Positions 39,855-48,831 of a stretch of DNA of 64,000 bases are shown piece after piece. Location: assembly GCF_016937615.1 (NCBI RefSeq), contig NZ_JAFHKI010000111.1, forward strand, positions 16,474 through 80,473. The letters are read 5' to 3'. Position 1 is the first letter of the stretch. Each line of letters starts with the position of its first letter. A model generated the notes under the pieces. The model had not been told where the DNA came from. It saw nothing but the letters and a program-made list of their open reading frames with translations, and ran no database searches. This DNA is from Pseudomonas lactucae. Its GTDB lineage: Bacteria; Pseudomonadota; Gammaproteobacteria; Pseudomonadales; Pseudomonadaceae. The translations under genes and the position numbers were made by a program.

Positions 39855-40742
39855 TCAGCCTCGATGACGAGCGAGAAAGTCCAGCAGCACCGGAAAATAC
39901 GCCTGGGGCTCTTCATAGAACGGCATATGGCTGCTGTTGGGAAATACGTGCAGTTCGGCGTGGCGGGCGGCCATCTTCATGCGCATCGCGCAGGCCGGGG
40001 TGAGTTCGTCATGCTGGCCGGTGGTGATCAGGATCGGCATGCTGAAATCCGCCATTTCCTTGAGGCGGTTCCAGTCCTTGAGGTTGCCGACGTAAAGAAA
40101 TTCGTTGGGCCCCTGCATAGTTTCATAGGGGCCCATGTTCCAGTCGCCGAGGGAACGCTTGACCGGCTCGGGCCACTCATCGAGGCGGCACACATGGCGA
40201 TAGTTGAGCAAGGTGATCGCCGCCTGGTACTGCGGGTGGTCAAGGGTACCCATGGCCTCATGGCGTTGCATCATCGCCACGGTTTCGCTGCCCAATGCGC
40301 CACGCAGGCGTTCAAGCTCCCGGGACAGGTGCGGAATGTCACCGACGGTGTTTTCCAGGATCAGGCTTTTCAGGGCGTCGGGGTAATGGACGGCGTACTC
40401 GATACCCAGCCAGCCGCCCCAGGAATGCCCGAGCAGATGCACACGGCCCAGATCCAGTGCCTGGCGCACGGTTTCGACTTCTTCGACATAACGGCGGATT
40501 TCCCACAGCGAAACATCGGTCGGTCTGGCTGATGCCCCTGTACCAAGCTGGTCGAATGCAACCACTCGCAGGTTATGTTCTTTGAGCCAGCCATGGGCGT
40601 CGCGCAGGTAGTCACACGGCAGGCCCGGGCCGCCGTTGAGGCACAGCAACACCTCATCGCCTTCGCCAAAGCTGTAGACCACGAGGTTGTGGCCGTCGAC
40701 CTGTACGTTGTACCGCTGGTCGGGGGCAATTTCACGCCACAT
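39855..40742 (-). CDS. Proline iminopeptidase-like alpha/beta hydrolase (PipA-like, first copy)
   Basis: 295-residue alpha/beta hydrolase of peptidase family S33. Oxyanion motif NGGPGLPCDY, nucleophile GHSWGGWLG, Asp in TTGQHDELTPAC, and His in NSSHMPFYEEP. Family enzymes remove N-terminal proline or act on small amides. It heads the ABC transporter operon, with which it is tightly packed, so imported peptides are probably trimmed in the cytoplasm (no signal peptide is seen). It diverges from the LuxR gene; a lux-box-like dyad lies at 40825-40846. A paralogous hydrolase lies on the other side of the regulator. Confidence 0.85.
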   Translation of the reverse strand: MWREIAPDQRYNVQVDGHNLVVYSFGEGDEVLLCLNGGPGLPCDYLRDAHGWLKEHNLRVVAFDQLGTGASARPTDVSLWEIRRYVEEVETVRQALDLGRVHLLGHSWGGWLGIEYAVHYPDALKSLILENTVGDIPHLSRELERLRGALGSETVAMMQRHEAMGTLDHPQYQAAITLLNYRHVCRLDEWPEPVKRSLGDWNMGPYETMQGPNEFLYVGNLKDWNRLKEMADFSMPILITTGQHDELTPACAMRMKMAARHAELHVFPNSSHMPFYEEPQAYFPVLLDFLARHRG

Positions 40743-40824
40743 GCATACATTCCTTGTGTTGTATCGGCCTGGCGGGGTAGCGGCCGTTTACAGGCCAACA
40801 CTACCGAGGATGCCGCGCGTCCAT

Positions 40825-40846
40825 AACCTAGCAGTTCTTATAGGTT
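40825..40846. promoter_or_regulatory. lux-box-like dyad between PipA-like and PipR-like genes
   Basis: AACCTA and TAGGTT are perfect six-base arms ten bases apart. The centre is 93 bases before the leftward peptidase start and 69 bases before the LuxR start. 16 of 22 positions match the second dyad at 41702-41723. Probable binding site of the LuxR-type regulator. Confidence 0.65.
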
Positions 40847-40904
40847 TGGCCTGGCAGTCCTTCGCCGGGGCGTGGCATTCTACTTGCAGCACGTGGAGAT
40901 TCAA

Positions 40905-41690
40905 ATGACTTCGGGAGCAGAACGGATGCTGGCCAAGCTAACTGCCTTCAATACTCGTCTGATGCCGGGCAGGAGCCTGGACGAGCAGATGGACAACACC
41001 TTCCTGCTCGCCCAACAGCTGGGCTTCGATGCCTTGGTATACGACTACACCCCGGTGCCGACTGACCAGGACGGTACATTGATCACCCCATCGGTGCTGG
41101 AACTGCGCAATACCCCGCCCGACTGGCATGCATTATGGTGCGGCAAAGGGTTCTACCAGATCGATCCGGTGCAGCATCTGGCCCTGAGCACGGTGTCGCC
41201 ATTCGTGTGGTCTTACGAGGCCAAGACGGATACGCCGCTGCAGAAAATCATCGATCCGTGCCACGCCCCCGTATCTTCCTACCTGCATGACCAGCAACTG
41301 ACCTGCGGTGTCAGCGTGCCGATCCACCTGCCCCGTGGCGGTTTTGCATCGCTGACCGGCCTGCGCACCGGCAAGGCCAGCAGCGTGTTGCAGGATGCGC
41401 AGCAGACGCTGTCGGAGTTCAGCGTGATTTCCCACGCCTTGCAGGAAGCGGCCTACCCGTTGTTCAGCAGAGAATTGCGCACCTATCCCTACATCCACCT
41501 GACCAAGCGCGAGCGCGAATGCCTCAAATGGGCCGCCGAGGGCCTCACCGCTGCGCAAATTGCCACGCAGTTGAGCCGCTCACTGGCGGTGGTCAGCCTG
41601 CACCTGGCCTCGGCGATGCACAAACTGGGGGCCAAGAACCGCGTACAGGCGGTGGTTCGCGCCACACACTACCGCTTGCTCGAAGACTGA
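40905..41690 (+). CDS. pipR: LuxR solo, PipR/OryR-like plant-responsive regulator
   Basis: 261-residue LuxR-type protein. Residues about 15-180 are an autoinducer-binding domain; 195-255 is a GerE helix-turn-helix (LTKRERECLKWAAEGLTAAQ, VSLHLASAMHKLGAKNR). Aligned on the conserved Asp-Pro (QIDPV as TraR 70-71), TraR position 61 is Trp not Tyr while position 57 stays Trp; OryR/PipR proteins carry changes in this pair and respond to plant compounds rather than acyl-homoserine lactones. No luxI gene is near. The start is ATG 40905 with GGAGA upstream. Flanking peptidase genes and an ABC transporter match the pipR locus described in Pseudomonas sp. GM79. Confidence 0.82.
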   Translation: MTSGAERMLAKLTAFNTRLMPGRSLDEQMDNTFLLAQQLGFDALVYDYTPVPTDQDGTLITPSVLELRNTPPDWHALWCGKGFYQIDPVQHLALSTVSPFVWSYEAKTDTPLQKIIDPCHAPVSSYLHDQQLTCGVSVPIHLPRGGFASLTGLRTGKASSVLQDAQQTLSEFSVISHALQEAAYPLFSRELRTYPYIHLTKRERECLKWAAEGLTAAQIATQLSRSLAVVSLHLASAMHKLGAKNRVQAVVRATHYRLLED

Positions 41691-41701
41691 TTCGCCGGCA
41701 A

Positions 41702-41723
41702 AACCTAGCTGTTTTGCTAGTTA
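41702..41723. promoter_or_regulatory. Second lux-box-like dyad, upstream of the second PipA-like gene
   Basis: CTAGC-N6-GCTAG forms the core of this dyad (41705-41720), beginning AACCTAGC as does the one at 40825. Its centre is 71 bases before the start codon at 41784, a spacing that would place it near -42 of a short-leader promoter. Probable PipR site. Confidence 0.65.
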
Positions 41724-41783
41724 CTTAAATGCCCCGTGCAGACTATCGTGGCTCTGATCCTTTTTTTAAGAGCAGGGTACGAA

Positions 41784-42716
41784 ATGGACTTCATCGAAAA
41801 AATCCGCGAAGGGTATGCGGCATTTGGCGACTACCAGACCTGGTACCGCGTCACCGGCGACCTGGCCAGCGGCCGTACACCGCTGGTGATCATCCACGGC
41901 GGCCCCGGTTGCACCCACGATTATGTCGACGCCTTCAAGGATGTCGCGGCCAGTGGGCATGCGGTCATTCACTACGACCAACTGGGGAATGGGCGCTCGA
42001 CGCACTTGCCTGATAAAGCCCCATCGTTCTGGACCGTCGAGCTGTTCCTGGCCGAGCTGAACAACCTGCTGGACCATCTGCGGATCAGCGATAACTACGC
42101 GATCCTCGGCCAGTCCTGGGGCGGCATGCTCGGCAGTGAACACGCCATTTTGCAACCCAAGGGGCTGCGCGCATTTATCCCGGCCAACTCACCGACCTGC
42201 ATGCGCACCTGGGTCAGCGAAGCCAACCGCCTGCGCAAATTGTTGCCTGAAGGTGTGCATGAAACCCTGCTCAAGCATGAAGCCGCCGGCACCTACCAGG
42301 CCCCGGAATACCTCGCCGCCTCGCGGGTGTTCTATGACCAGCATGTATGCCGCGTCAACCCGTGGCCGGAGGAAGTGGCGCGCACCTTCGCTCAGGTCGA
42401 TTCGGACCCCACGGTGTACCACGCCATGAGCGGTCCGACTGAGTTTCATGTCATCGGCAGTTTGAAGGATTGGACGTCCATCGGCCGCCTGTCGGCAATC
42501 AAGGTACCGACCCTGGTCATCTCGGGCCGGCATGACGAGGCCACGCCGCTGGTGGTCAAGCCGTTCCTGGATGAGATCGCCGATGTGCGCTGGGCGCTGT
42601 TTGAAGACTCCAGCCACATGCCCCACGTGGAAGAGCGCCAGGCATGCATGGGCACTGTGGTGAAGTTTCTGGATGAGGCGTGTTCGGTGATGCACCCGGA
42701 ACTCAAGGCTGGTTGA
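41784..42716 (+). CDS. Proline iminopeptidase-like alpha/beta hydrolase (PipA-like, second copy)
   Basis: 310-residue S33 peptidase-family hydrolase: IIHGGPGCTHDYV oxyanion loop, LGQSWGGMLGSE nucleophile, ISGRHDEATPLV and DSSHMPHVEERQ. It has the same fold as the hydrolase at 39855-40742 but is clearly diverged. It lies just past the LuxR gene on the same strand with a second regulator-box. The start is ATG 41784, with AGGGT upstream; the frame is open back to 41736. It probably acts on a PipR-related ligand or on peptides taken up by the transporter. Confidence 0.87.
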   Translation: MDFIEKIREGYAAFGDYQTWYRVTGDLASGRTPLVIIHGGPGCTHDYVDAFKDVAASGHAVIHYDQLGNGRSTHLPDKAPSFWTVELFLAELNNLLDHLRISDNYAILGQSWGGMLGSEHAILQPKGLRAFIPANSPTCMRTWVSEANRLRKLLPEGVHETLLKHEAAGTYQAPEYLAASRVFYDQHVCRVNPWPEEVARTFAQVDSDPTVYHAMSGPTEFHVIGSLKDWTSIGRLSAIKVPTLVISGRHDEATPLVVKPFLDEIADVRWALFEDSSHMPHVEERQACMGTVVKFLDEACSVMHPELKAG

Positions 42717-42720
42717 GTGC

Positions 42721-42750
42721 ATGTGGGGGGCTTGCCCCCCTCACACATTT
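42721..42750. repeat. REP-type hairpin
   Basis: ATGTGGGGGGC pairs with GCCCCCCTCACACAT with one bulge. It lies four bases past the peptidase stop, between convergent genes, where it could end transcription from both. Confidence 0.6.
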
Positions 42751-44246
42751 AGACCTCGCTGGTTTCAGCCTTTGCCGTCCTCGTCGGCACATCTGCGACT
42801 AAAGGAATCTCCTTCCCCCCGGCATCGAATAACTTGCCGCCCCTGAAGTAATCCCCATCACGCAGCGCCGCCACTTCGTGGAAGCACAGGCTGCGTTCGG
42901 TCCCCGCGACAAATACCGACTGCTGGTCCGAGTTGCCCGCCGTGAAATGGTTGAACGCCAGGTTCAGCAGGATCGCCATGATCGCCGACGAGCTGATGCC
43001 CGAGTGGAAAATAGTCGCGAACCAATTGGGGAAGTGATCGTAGAAACTCGGCGCGGCGATGGGGATCATGCCAAAACCGATGGAAGTGGCGACGATGATC
43101 AGGTTCATGTTGTTGCGGTAATCGACCTTGGACAAGGTCCGAATACCACTGGCCGCCACCGTGCCGAACAGCACGATCCCGGCACCGCCCAGCACCGAGG
43201 TCGGCACCGCCGCAATCACTCGGCCCATGAACGGCAGCAGGCCGAGAATCACCAGGAACAGCCCACCGGTGGCGACCACGAAGCGACTCTTCACCCCGGT
43301 CACCGCCACCAGGCCGACGTTCTGGGCGAACGCGCTCTGGGTGAACGAGCCGAAGATCGGCGCGAACATGCTCGACAGCATGTCGGCGCGCAAGCCATTG
43401 CCCAGGCGTTTGGAGTCAACCTTGGTATCGATGATTTCGCCCACGGCCAGGATGTCGGCGGAGGTTTCCACCAGGGTCACCATCACCACAATGCACATGG
43501 AAATGATCGCAGCGATGTGAAAGGTCGCATGCCGAAATGAAAAGGCGTGGGGAAACCGAACATCGGCCCTTGGGCCACGCCCGAGAAGTCCGCCATGCCG
43601 AGGAACACCGCAATCAACGTGCCGATCACCATCGCCAGCAGGATCGACAAGCGCGAAATCGTCGCGCTGCCGATCTTGCTCAGCAGCAACACCAGCAACA
43701 GGGTCAATGCGGCCAGGCCAATATTGGCCATGCTGCCAAAATCCGCCGCGCGGCTGTTGCCGCCCATGGCCCAGCGCGCGCAACCGGCATCAGGGTCAGG
43801 CCAATGGTCGTGATCACGATACCGGTCACCAACGGTGGGAAAAACTGGGTGATCCTTGAGAACACCGGTGTGATCAGCAACCCGATAAACGACGCTGCCG
43901 TCACCGCCCCGAGAATCGCCGGCACCCCGCCTGCACCGTCGCTGCCAACAATCGCCACCATGGTTGCCACACCGGCAAACGACACACCCTGCACCAGCGG
44001 CAACTGGCAGCCAAAGAACGGCAGGCCAAGGGTTTGCAACAGAGTTGCCAGGCCACCGGCAAACAGCGACGCCGCGATCAACAGGCCGATATCCGCCGGA
44101 GACAGCCCGGCGGCCTGACCGACGATCAAGGGGACGGCGACGATGCCGCCGTACATGGTGAGCACATGCTGCAGGCCGTAAGCCAGGTTGGCGGCGACGC
44201 CGAGATTCTCATCTTCTGGCCGCTGTGACGCCTTCGGAATAGTCAT
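42749..44246 (-). CDS. NCS2 xanthine/uracil permease, frameshifted in this sequence
   Basis: Nucleobase:cation symporter-2 with about 14 membrane segments. The N-terminal part reads NLAYGLQHVLTMYGGIVAVPL and QLPLVQGVSFAGV. The reading frame changes near 43774-43781 (after TLMPVA) and again near 43525-43527 (FHFGM, then TFHIAAIISMC). Adding one base at each place restores 1500 bases and 499 residues with QSAFAQNVGLVAVTGVKSR. The second break lacks one C (ATGCCGACC expected). I read these as sequence errors. The start is ATG 44246 (MTIPKASQRPEDENLG). Which base it carries (xanthine, uric acid, uracil) is not clear; next to punC/punR a purine is likely. Confidence 0.82.
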
Positions 44247-44386
44247 GGTGAGGGGGTCCCTGTTTTTGTTGTGCGGCCACTGTATGCAATCTTTGGACTG
44301 GATGTCCATAGAGTTGTATACAATATGTCGAACAAGATACCCTCCATCGGCGTTACAAAAACAACCTGGCCGTGATGAGCCAAAAC

Positions 44387-44416
44387 CGGGAGCAAGCCCC
44401 CTCCCACATTTTTGAG
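44387..44416. repeat. REP-type half element
   Basis: CGGGAGCAAGCCCCCTCCCA then CATTTTT. Same core as the other REP units, but only one complete arm. It lies between the permease upstream region and the punC stop. Confidence 0.55.
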
Positions 44417-44428
44417 CGCATTGTCAGC

Positions 44429-45607
44429 TCAGGCGTTGGCCGGTTCACAAGGACGGTTTTTCGGCCGCGCCAACCAGTACCCCAACACAGCAAGTGGCGC
44501 AGTCGCCAGCATTACAATCACCGTAATCAACAGCGGTTGCTCGATCATCGATGACACCAGCAGGCTGCTGAGAAAGCACAGCCCCAACTGCAGGGTGTTT
44601 TGCAGTGCTGCGGCCTTGCCGGAATTTTCCGAAAAGGGCATCAGCGCATTCGCTACCACGATCGGGTAACTGGCGCCGTTGACCAGCGCCATCAGGCAGA
44701 ACGGAATCAGTAAGGTGGTGAGGGTCGGCACGCTCAAGGTGGCGACCAGATACAGCAGCACCATGCTGATGCAGTAAGCCACCAGCAACCAAGGCAGCAA
44801 TGTCTTGCCCTGGAAACGCTGCAAGGCGCTGCGACAGCTGTAGCCCCCCACCAGAAACGCCAGGGTCGGCGGTACATAGCTCAAGCCAATGTCATTCGGG
44901 CTGTAGCCCATGTCGCCAAGGATGAACGGCGAAGCAGTCAGCCAGGCGAAGAAACTGGCGGAGCAGGCAGCGAAGATCATCACGTTGCCGGTGAACACCC
45001 GAGACTTGAGCAACTGCGCATAACCGAGGCGCGACGGCGTTTGCGTCACGTTTTTCGGCACATGGCGCAGGAGTAAAGTCGGCAACAGCAACAGCAACGA
45101 GACCCCCAGCAACACCCCGAAAATCGCCTGCCAGCCCAAGTGATTCAACACCATCGCCCCCAACAGCGGTGCCAGGGCCGGTGACAGCGACATCAGTGGC
45201 ATGATGCTGGCGAATACCCGGTGCGCCTTGTCGGCCGGGTAACGATCGATCACCAGTGCTTGCCAGCTCACGGCAGCGGAGCACACACCAATCGCCTGCA
45301 TAAAGCGCAAGGCCAGCAACTGCGGCGCCGTCTCGACCCAGAACATTCCGGCGCAGCCCAGCACGAACAGACTCAGACCCGCGAGCAGAATCGGTTTGCG
45401 CCCCAGTCGGTCGGACAACGGCCCCCACAACAACTGCCCCAGCGCAAAGCCGGCGAGGAAGATGCTCAAGCTGGCGCCCACCGCGCCAGCGCCGATCTGC
45501 AACTGCTCGCCCATGGCGCCGAACGCCGGCAAGTACATGTCCATGGCCAGATAACCGAGCATGCTCAGCCCCGCCAGGTACCCAGTGAAACCAAAAGAAT
45601 TTTTCAT
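44429..45607 (-). CDS. punC: Purine nucleoside transporter PunC
   Basis: 392-residue MFS transporter of the DHA1 Bcr/CflA branch with 12 membrane segments. LAGLSMLGYLAMDMYLPAF and the A-motif GPLSDRLGRKP are near identical to E. coli YdhC, now PunC, which imports purine nucleosides. The neighbouring divergent LysR gene matches its E. coli partner PunR, which strengthens the call. I chose ATG 45607 (MKNSFGFTGYLAG), with AGG five bases upstream, because it aligns with the E. coli start; ATG 45631 is possible. Confidence 0.88.
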   Translation of the reverse strand: MKNSFGFTGYLAGLSMLGYLAMDMYLPAFGAMGEQLQIGAGAVGASLSIFLAGFALGQLLWGPLSDRLGRKPILLAGLSLFVLGCAGMFWVETAPQLLALRFMQAIGVCSAAVSWQALVIDRYPADKAHRVFASIMPLMSLSPALAPLLGAMVLNHLGWQAIFGVLLGVSLLLLLPTLLLRHVPKNVTQTPSRLGYAQLLKSRVFTGNVMIFAACSASFFAWLTASPFILGDMGYSPNDIGLSYVPPTLAFLVGGYSCRSALQRFQGKTLLPWLLVAYCISMVLLYLVATLSVPTLTTLLIPFCLMALVNGASYPIVVANALMPFSENSGKAAALQNTLQLGLCFLSSLLVSSMIEQPLLITVIVMLATAPLAVLGYWLARPKNRPCEPANA

Positions 45608-45731
45608 TGAAGCCTTTGTGGACTCTGCCATCAAACTATTTGCTGACTGGCGTTCATTATGAAGCTGACATATTTTGTGTGAAGTGATAATAATTGGACA
45701 CTTTCATCAAAAATTTTGAAGGCATCCCCCC

Positions 45732-46670
45732 ATGTGGTCTGAATATTCCTTGGATGTAGTCGATGCGGTGGCGCGCCATGGCAGTTTCAGCGCCGCCGCC
45801 CAGGAATTGCACCGCGTGCCGTCGGCCATCAGTTATACGGTACGCCAGATTGAAGAATGGCTGGCGGTGCCGTTGTTTGTGCGGCGCCATCGCGACGTCG
45901 AACTGACGCCCGCCGGTCGCCTGTTTATCGACGAAGCTCGTGGCGTGATGAAAAAAATGCTCGGCACGCGGCGCTTGTGCCAGCAGGTGGCCAACGGCTG
46001 GAGCGGCCAGTTGAAGGTGGCGGTGGACTCCATCGTCAAACCCCAGCGCTGCCGACAGTTGGTGCTGGACTTCTATCGACAGTTTCCCGAGGTGGAATTG
46101 CTGCTCGAATACGAGGTGTACAACGGCGTATGGGACGCCCTGGCCGACGAGCGCACCGATATTGTGATCGGCGCCACCAGCGCAGTGCCGGTCGCCAGCC
46201 GCTTCACCTTTCGGGATATGGGGCTGCTGAACTGGCTGTGTGTGGTCAGTGCGAAGCATCCATTGGCAACGGTCGAAGGTCTGCTCAATGACGACCAGTT
46301 GCGTCCGTTTGCTTCGCTGTGCATGACCGACACCTCGCGCAACCTGCCCAAGCGCGACACCTGGACCCTGGATAACCAGCGTCGCCTGGTGGTGCCGAAC
46401 TGGGCGTCAGCCCTTGACTGCCTGCGCGATGGCCTGTGTGTCGGCATGGCGCCGGCGCATCAGGTACTGCCGTGGATCGAACGCGGCGAGCTGGTGGCGC
46501 TGCAATTGACCCGGCCCTTCCCCGCCAGCCCCTCGTGCGTGGCCTGGGCCCAGGACAAGCTGTCTCCGGCCATGGCGTGGTTGCTGGAGTATCTGGGGGA
46601 CACCGAGACGATGAACCAGGAATGGTTGAATGGGCCCGTGGACTTTCCTGTCAGTTCAGCAGGCGAGTGA
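45732..46670 (+). CDS. punR: LysR-type activator of punC
   Basis: 312-residue LysR regulator. The N-terminal HTH starts MWSEYSLDVVDAVARHGSFS and AAAQELHRVPSAISYTVRQI, closely matching E. coli YdhB/PunR; the effector domain keeps NGVWDAL, FRDMGLLNW and DTSRNLPKR. In E. coli it activates punC. Here it diverges from punC with 124 bases between the starts. No operator is certain, though GTGAAGTG and CACTTTCAT occur about 12 bases apart in that gap. Its last 20 bases overlap the convergent aminotransferase gene. Confidence 0.88.
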   Translation: MWSEYSLDVVDAVARHGSFSAAAQELHRVPSAISYTVRQIEEWLAVPLFVRRHRDVELTPAGRLFIDEARGVMKKMLGTRRLCQQVANGWSGQLKVAVDSIVKPQRCRQLVLDFYRQFPEVELLLEYEVYNGVWDALADERTDIVIGATSAVPVASRFTFRDMGLLNWLCVVSAKHPLATVEGLLNDDQLRPFASLCMTDTSRNLPKRDTWTLDNQRRLVVPNWASALDCLRDGLCVGMAPAHQVLPWIERGELVALQLTRPFPASPSCVAWAQDKLSPAMAWLLEYLGDTETMNQEWLNGPVDFPVSSAGE

Positions 46671-47820
46671 TGGCCCGCACGATCATCTCCACCTCCTTGG
46701 CCTCCAGGGTCAAGGGCGGCAGCAGGCGAATGACCTTGCCGCGCGTCACGTTGATCAACAGCCCATGCTCCTGGGCCGCACGCTGGGCCAGATCGCGATA
46801 AGGGCTCGCCAGTTCGATACCGATCATCAAGCCCTGCCCCCGAATCGCCAGCACCTGTGGGTGCTCATCCAACTCCATCCGCAAGCGCGCCAGCAGGCGC
46901 TCGCCTTGTAGCGCGGCGTTGTGCAGCAGGCCTTGCTCTTCGATGATCTCCAGCACGGTGCAGCCCACCCGACAGGCCAGCGGATTGCCGCCGAAGGTAC
47001 TGCCGTGACTGCCCGGGGTGAACAACTGGGCGACAGCGGCCCGGGCCAGACAGGCGCCGATGGGCACGCCGTTGCCGAGGCCTTTGGCCAGGGTCATCAC
47101 GTCCGGCACGATGCCTTCGTGCTGGAAGGCGAACCAGGCGCCGGTGCGGCCGATGCCGGTCTGGATTTCATCGAGCATCATCAACCAGCCGTGGCACGTG
47201 CAGTGATCGCGCAGGGCTTGCAGGTAACCCGCTGGGGCAGGTAATACGCCGCTTTCGCCCTGGATCGGCTCCAGCAACACCGCAGCGATGCGCGCGCCAT
47301 ACGACTGGGTGATGGCTTCAAGCGCCGCCAGATCGCCAAACCTGACCTTGAGAAAATCCCCCGGCAACCGCTGAAACCCCAGGCGCACCGACGGCCCATC
47401 GCTGGCCGCCATGGTGCCGAGGGTGCGCCCATGAAAGGCGTTTTCCATCACCACCACCAACGGTTCTTCGATGCCTTTTTTCCAGCCGTGCAGCCGCGCC
47501 AGTTTCAGCGCTGTCTCGTTGGCTTCGGCGCCGGAGTTATTGAAAAAGGCGCGGTCCAGGCCAGACAGTTGCGCAAGACGCTGGGCCAGCCGTTGCTGCC
47601 AGTCGATGCTGTAGAGGTTGGACGTGTGCAGCAAAAGCCCAGCCTGTTCGCTGATGGCCGTCACCAGTTTCGGGTGGGAATGCCCGACATTAGTCACCGC
47701 CACCCCCGCCACCGCGTCCAGGTATTCGCGGCCCTGCTGATCCCACAGGCGCGTACCCAGGCCACGGGTGAAGCTCAAGGCCAAGGGTTGGTAGGTGGTC
47801 ATCAGGCAGGCGGCGGTCAT
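46651..47820 (-). CDS. Class III aminotransferase (acetylornithine aminotransferase-like)
   Basis: 389-residue PLP enzyme of the ArgD group: DAVAGVAVTNVGHSHPKL, FFNNSGAEANETALKLAR, FHGRTLGTMAAS, LDEIQTGIGRTGAWFAFQ and the PLP lysine in VMTLAKGLGNGVPIGA. It could act on acetylornithine, succinylornithine, 4-aminobutyrate or a similar amine. Pseudomonas has several such paralogues, and no arginine genes are nearby, so I assign no symbol. The start is ATG 47820 with GGAG nine bases upstream. A LysR gene diverges from it, 105 bases away, and is the probable regulator. Confidence 0.85.
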   Translation of the reverse strand: MTAACLMTTYQPLALSFTRGLGTRLWDQQGREYLDAVAGVAVTNVGHSHPKLVTAISEQAGLLLHTSNLYSIDWQQRLAQRLAQLSGLDRAFFNNSGAEANETALKLARLHGWKKGIEEPLVVVMENAFHGRTLGTMAASDGPSVRLGFQRLPGDFLKVRFGDLAALEAITQSYGARIAAVLLEPIQGESGVLPAPAGYLQALRDHCTCHGWLMMLDEIQTGIGRTGAWFAFQHEGIVPDVMTLAKGLGNGVPIGACLARAAVAQLFTPGSHGSTFGGNPLACRVGCTVLEIIEEQGLLHNAALQGERLLARLRMELDEHPQVLAIRGQGLMIGIELASPYRDLAQRAAQEHGLLINVTRGKVIRLLPPLTLEAKEVEMIVRAITRLLN

Positions 47821-47925
47821 GACGGCGGGCTCCAGTGCATCGTTGAGGGATGATTGAAGTATCGTTAACCACCTCAGCTGGATAAACTGCGCTTTACTGC
47901 AATGACTTTAAACCAGGGCTTGATA

Positions 47926-48831
47926 ATGGACTTATTCCAGGCGATGTCGGTGTACGTAAAAGTGGTAGAGACCGGCAGCATGACCGCGGCTGCCTATGCC
48001 TGCGGCATGTCGACCACGATGGTCGGCAACCACCTGCGCGCCCTGGAGCAGCGCCTGGGCGTCAGCCTGCTCAAGCGCACCACGCGCAAACAAAGCCTGA
48101 CGGAGTTTGGCGGCCAGTATTATCAGCGCTGCCTGGAGGTGCTGGGCCTGGTGGCGGACTCCGAGCAATTGGCCGAACAGGCCCACAGCGACGTGCCCAA
48201 GGGCACCCTGCGTATCACCGCCCCACCGGCATTTGGCACCGAACGCCTGGCGCCGGCCTTGAGTGAGTTTTCCCGACGCTATCCGCTGATCAAGTTGTAT
48301 GTGGTCCTCGGTAACGAACGCGTGGACCTGGTCGATAGCGGCTTTGACGCGGCGATCCGCCTGGGTGAGTTGGAGCCGTCAAGCTTGATTGCCCGACCGA
48401 TGCAGGACTACACCATCACCCTGTGCGCCTCGCCGGAGTACCTGGCCCGGCACGGCACGCCGCAAACGCCCGAAGACCTGCAACAGCACGACTGCCTGGC
48501 ATTCGCCTACCCTTCCACCGATGACTGGCGCGATGCCGACAAACTGTGGCGCATGACCGGCGCAACAGGCGAAGTGGAAATCCCGGTGTCCGGCTCACTG
48601 ACCATCAACAGCTCCCAGGCCCTGCGCCAGGTGGCGGTGCAAGGCATGGGCATCGTCATGCTGCCCGATGCCTTGGTGCAGCCTGACCTGCAGAGCGGCA
48701 AGCTGGTCGCGTTGCTGAGCACCTATCAACTGCCCAGCCGTCCCATGCATCTCCTATACGGCCAGGACCGTTACCGCCTGCCCAAGCTGCGGGCCTTTGT
48801 CGATTTCGTCATGGAGAAGTGGGCGCGCTAA
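47926..48831 (+). CDS. LysR-family transcriptional regulator
   Basis: 301 residues. N-terminal HTH (VETGSMTAAAYACGMSTTMVGNHLRALEQ region) and LysR substrate domain of the CrgA-like type (LRITAPPAFGTERLAPALSEF). It is divergent from the aminotransferase and is likely to control it. The start is ATG 47926 (MDLFQAMSVYVKV). Its 3' end overlaps the stop of the HAD hydrolase gene (convergent) by four bases. Confidence 0.88.
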   Translation: MDLFQAMSVYVKVVETGSMTAAAYACGMSTTMVGNHLRALEQRLGVSLLKRTTRKQSLTEFGGQYYQRCLEVLGLVADSEQLAEQAHSDVPKGTLRITAPPAFGTERLAPALSEFSRRYPLIKLYVVLGNERVDLVDSGFDAAIRLGELEPSSLIARPMQDYTITLCASPEYLARHGTPQTPEDLQQHDCLAFAYPSTDDWRDADKLWRMTGATGEVEIPVSGSLTINSSQALRQVAVQGMGIVMLPDALVQPDLQSGKLVALLSTYQLPSRPMHLLYGQDRYRLPKLRAFVDFVMEKWAR

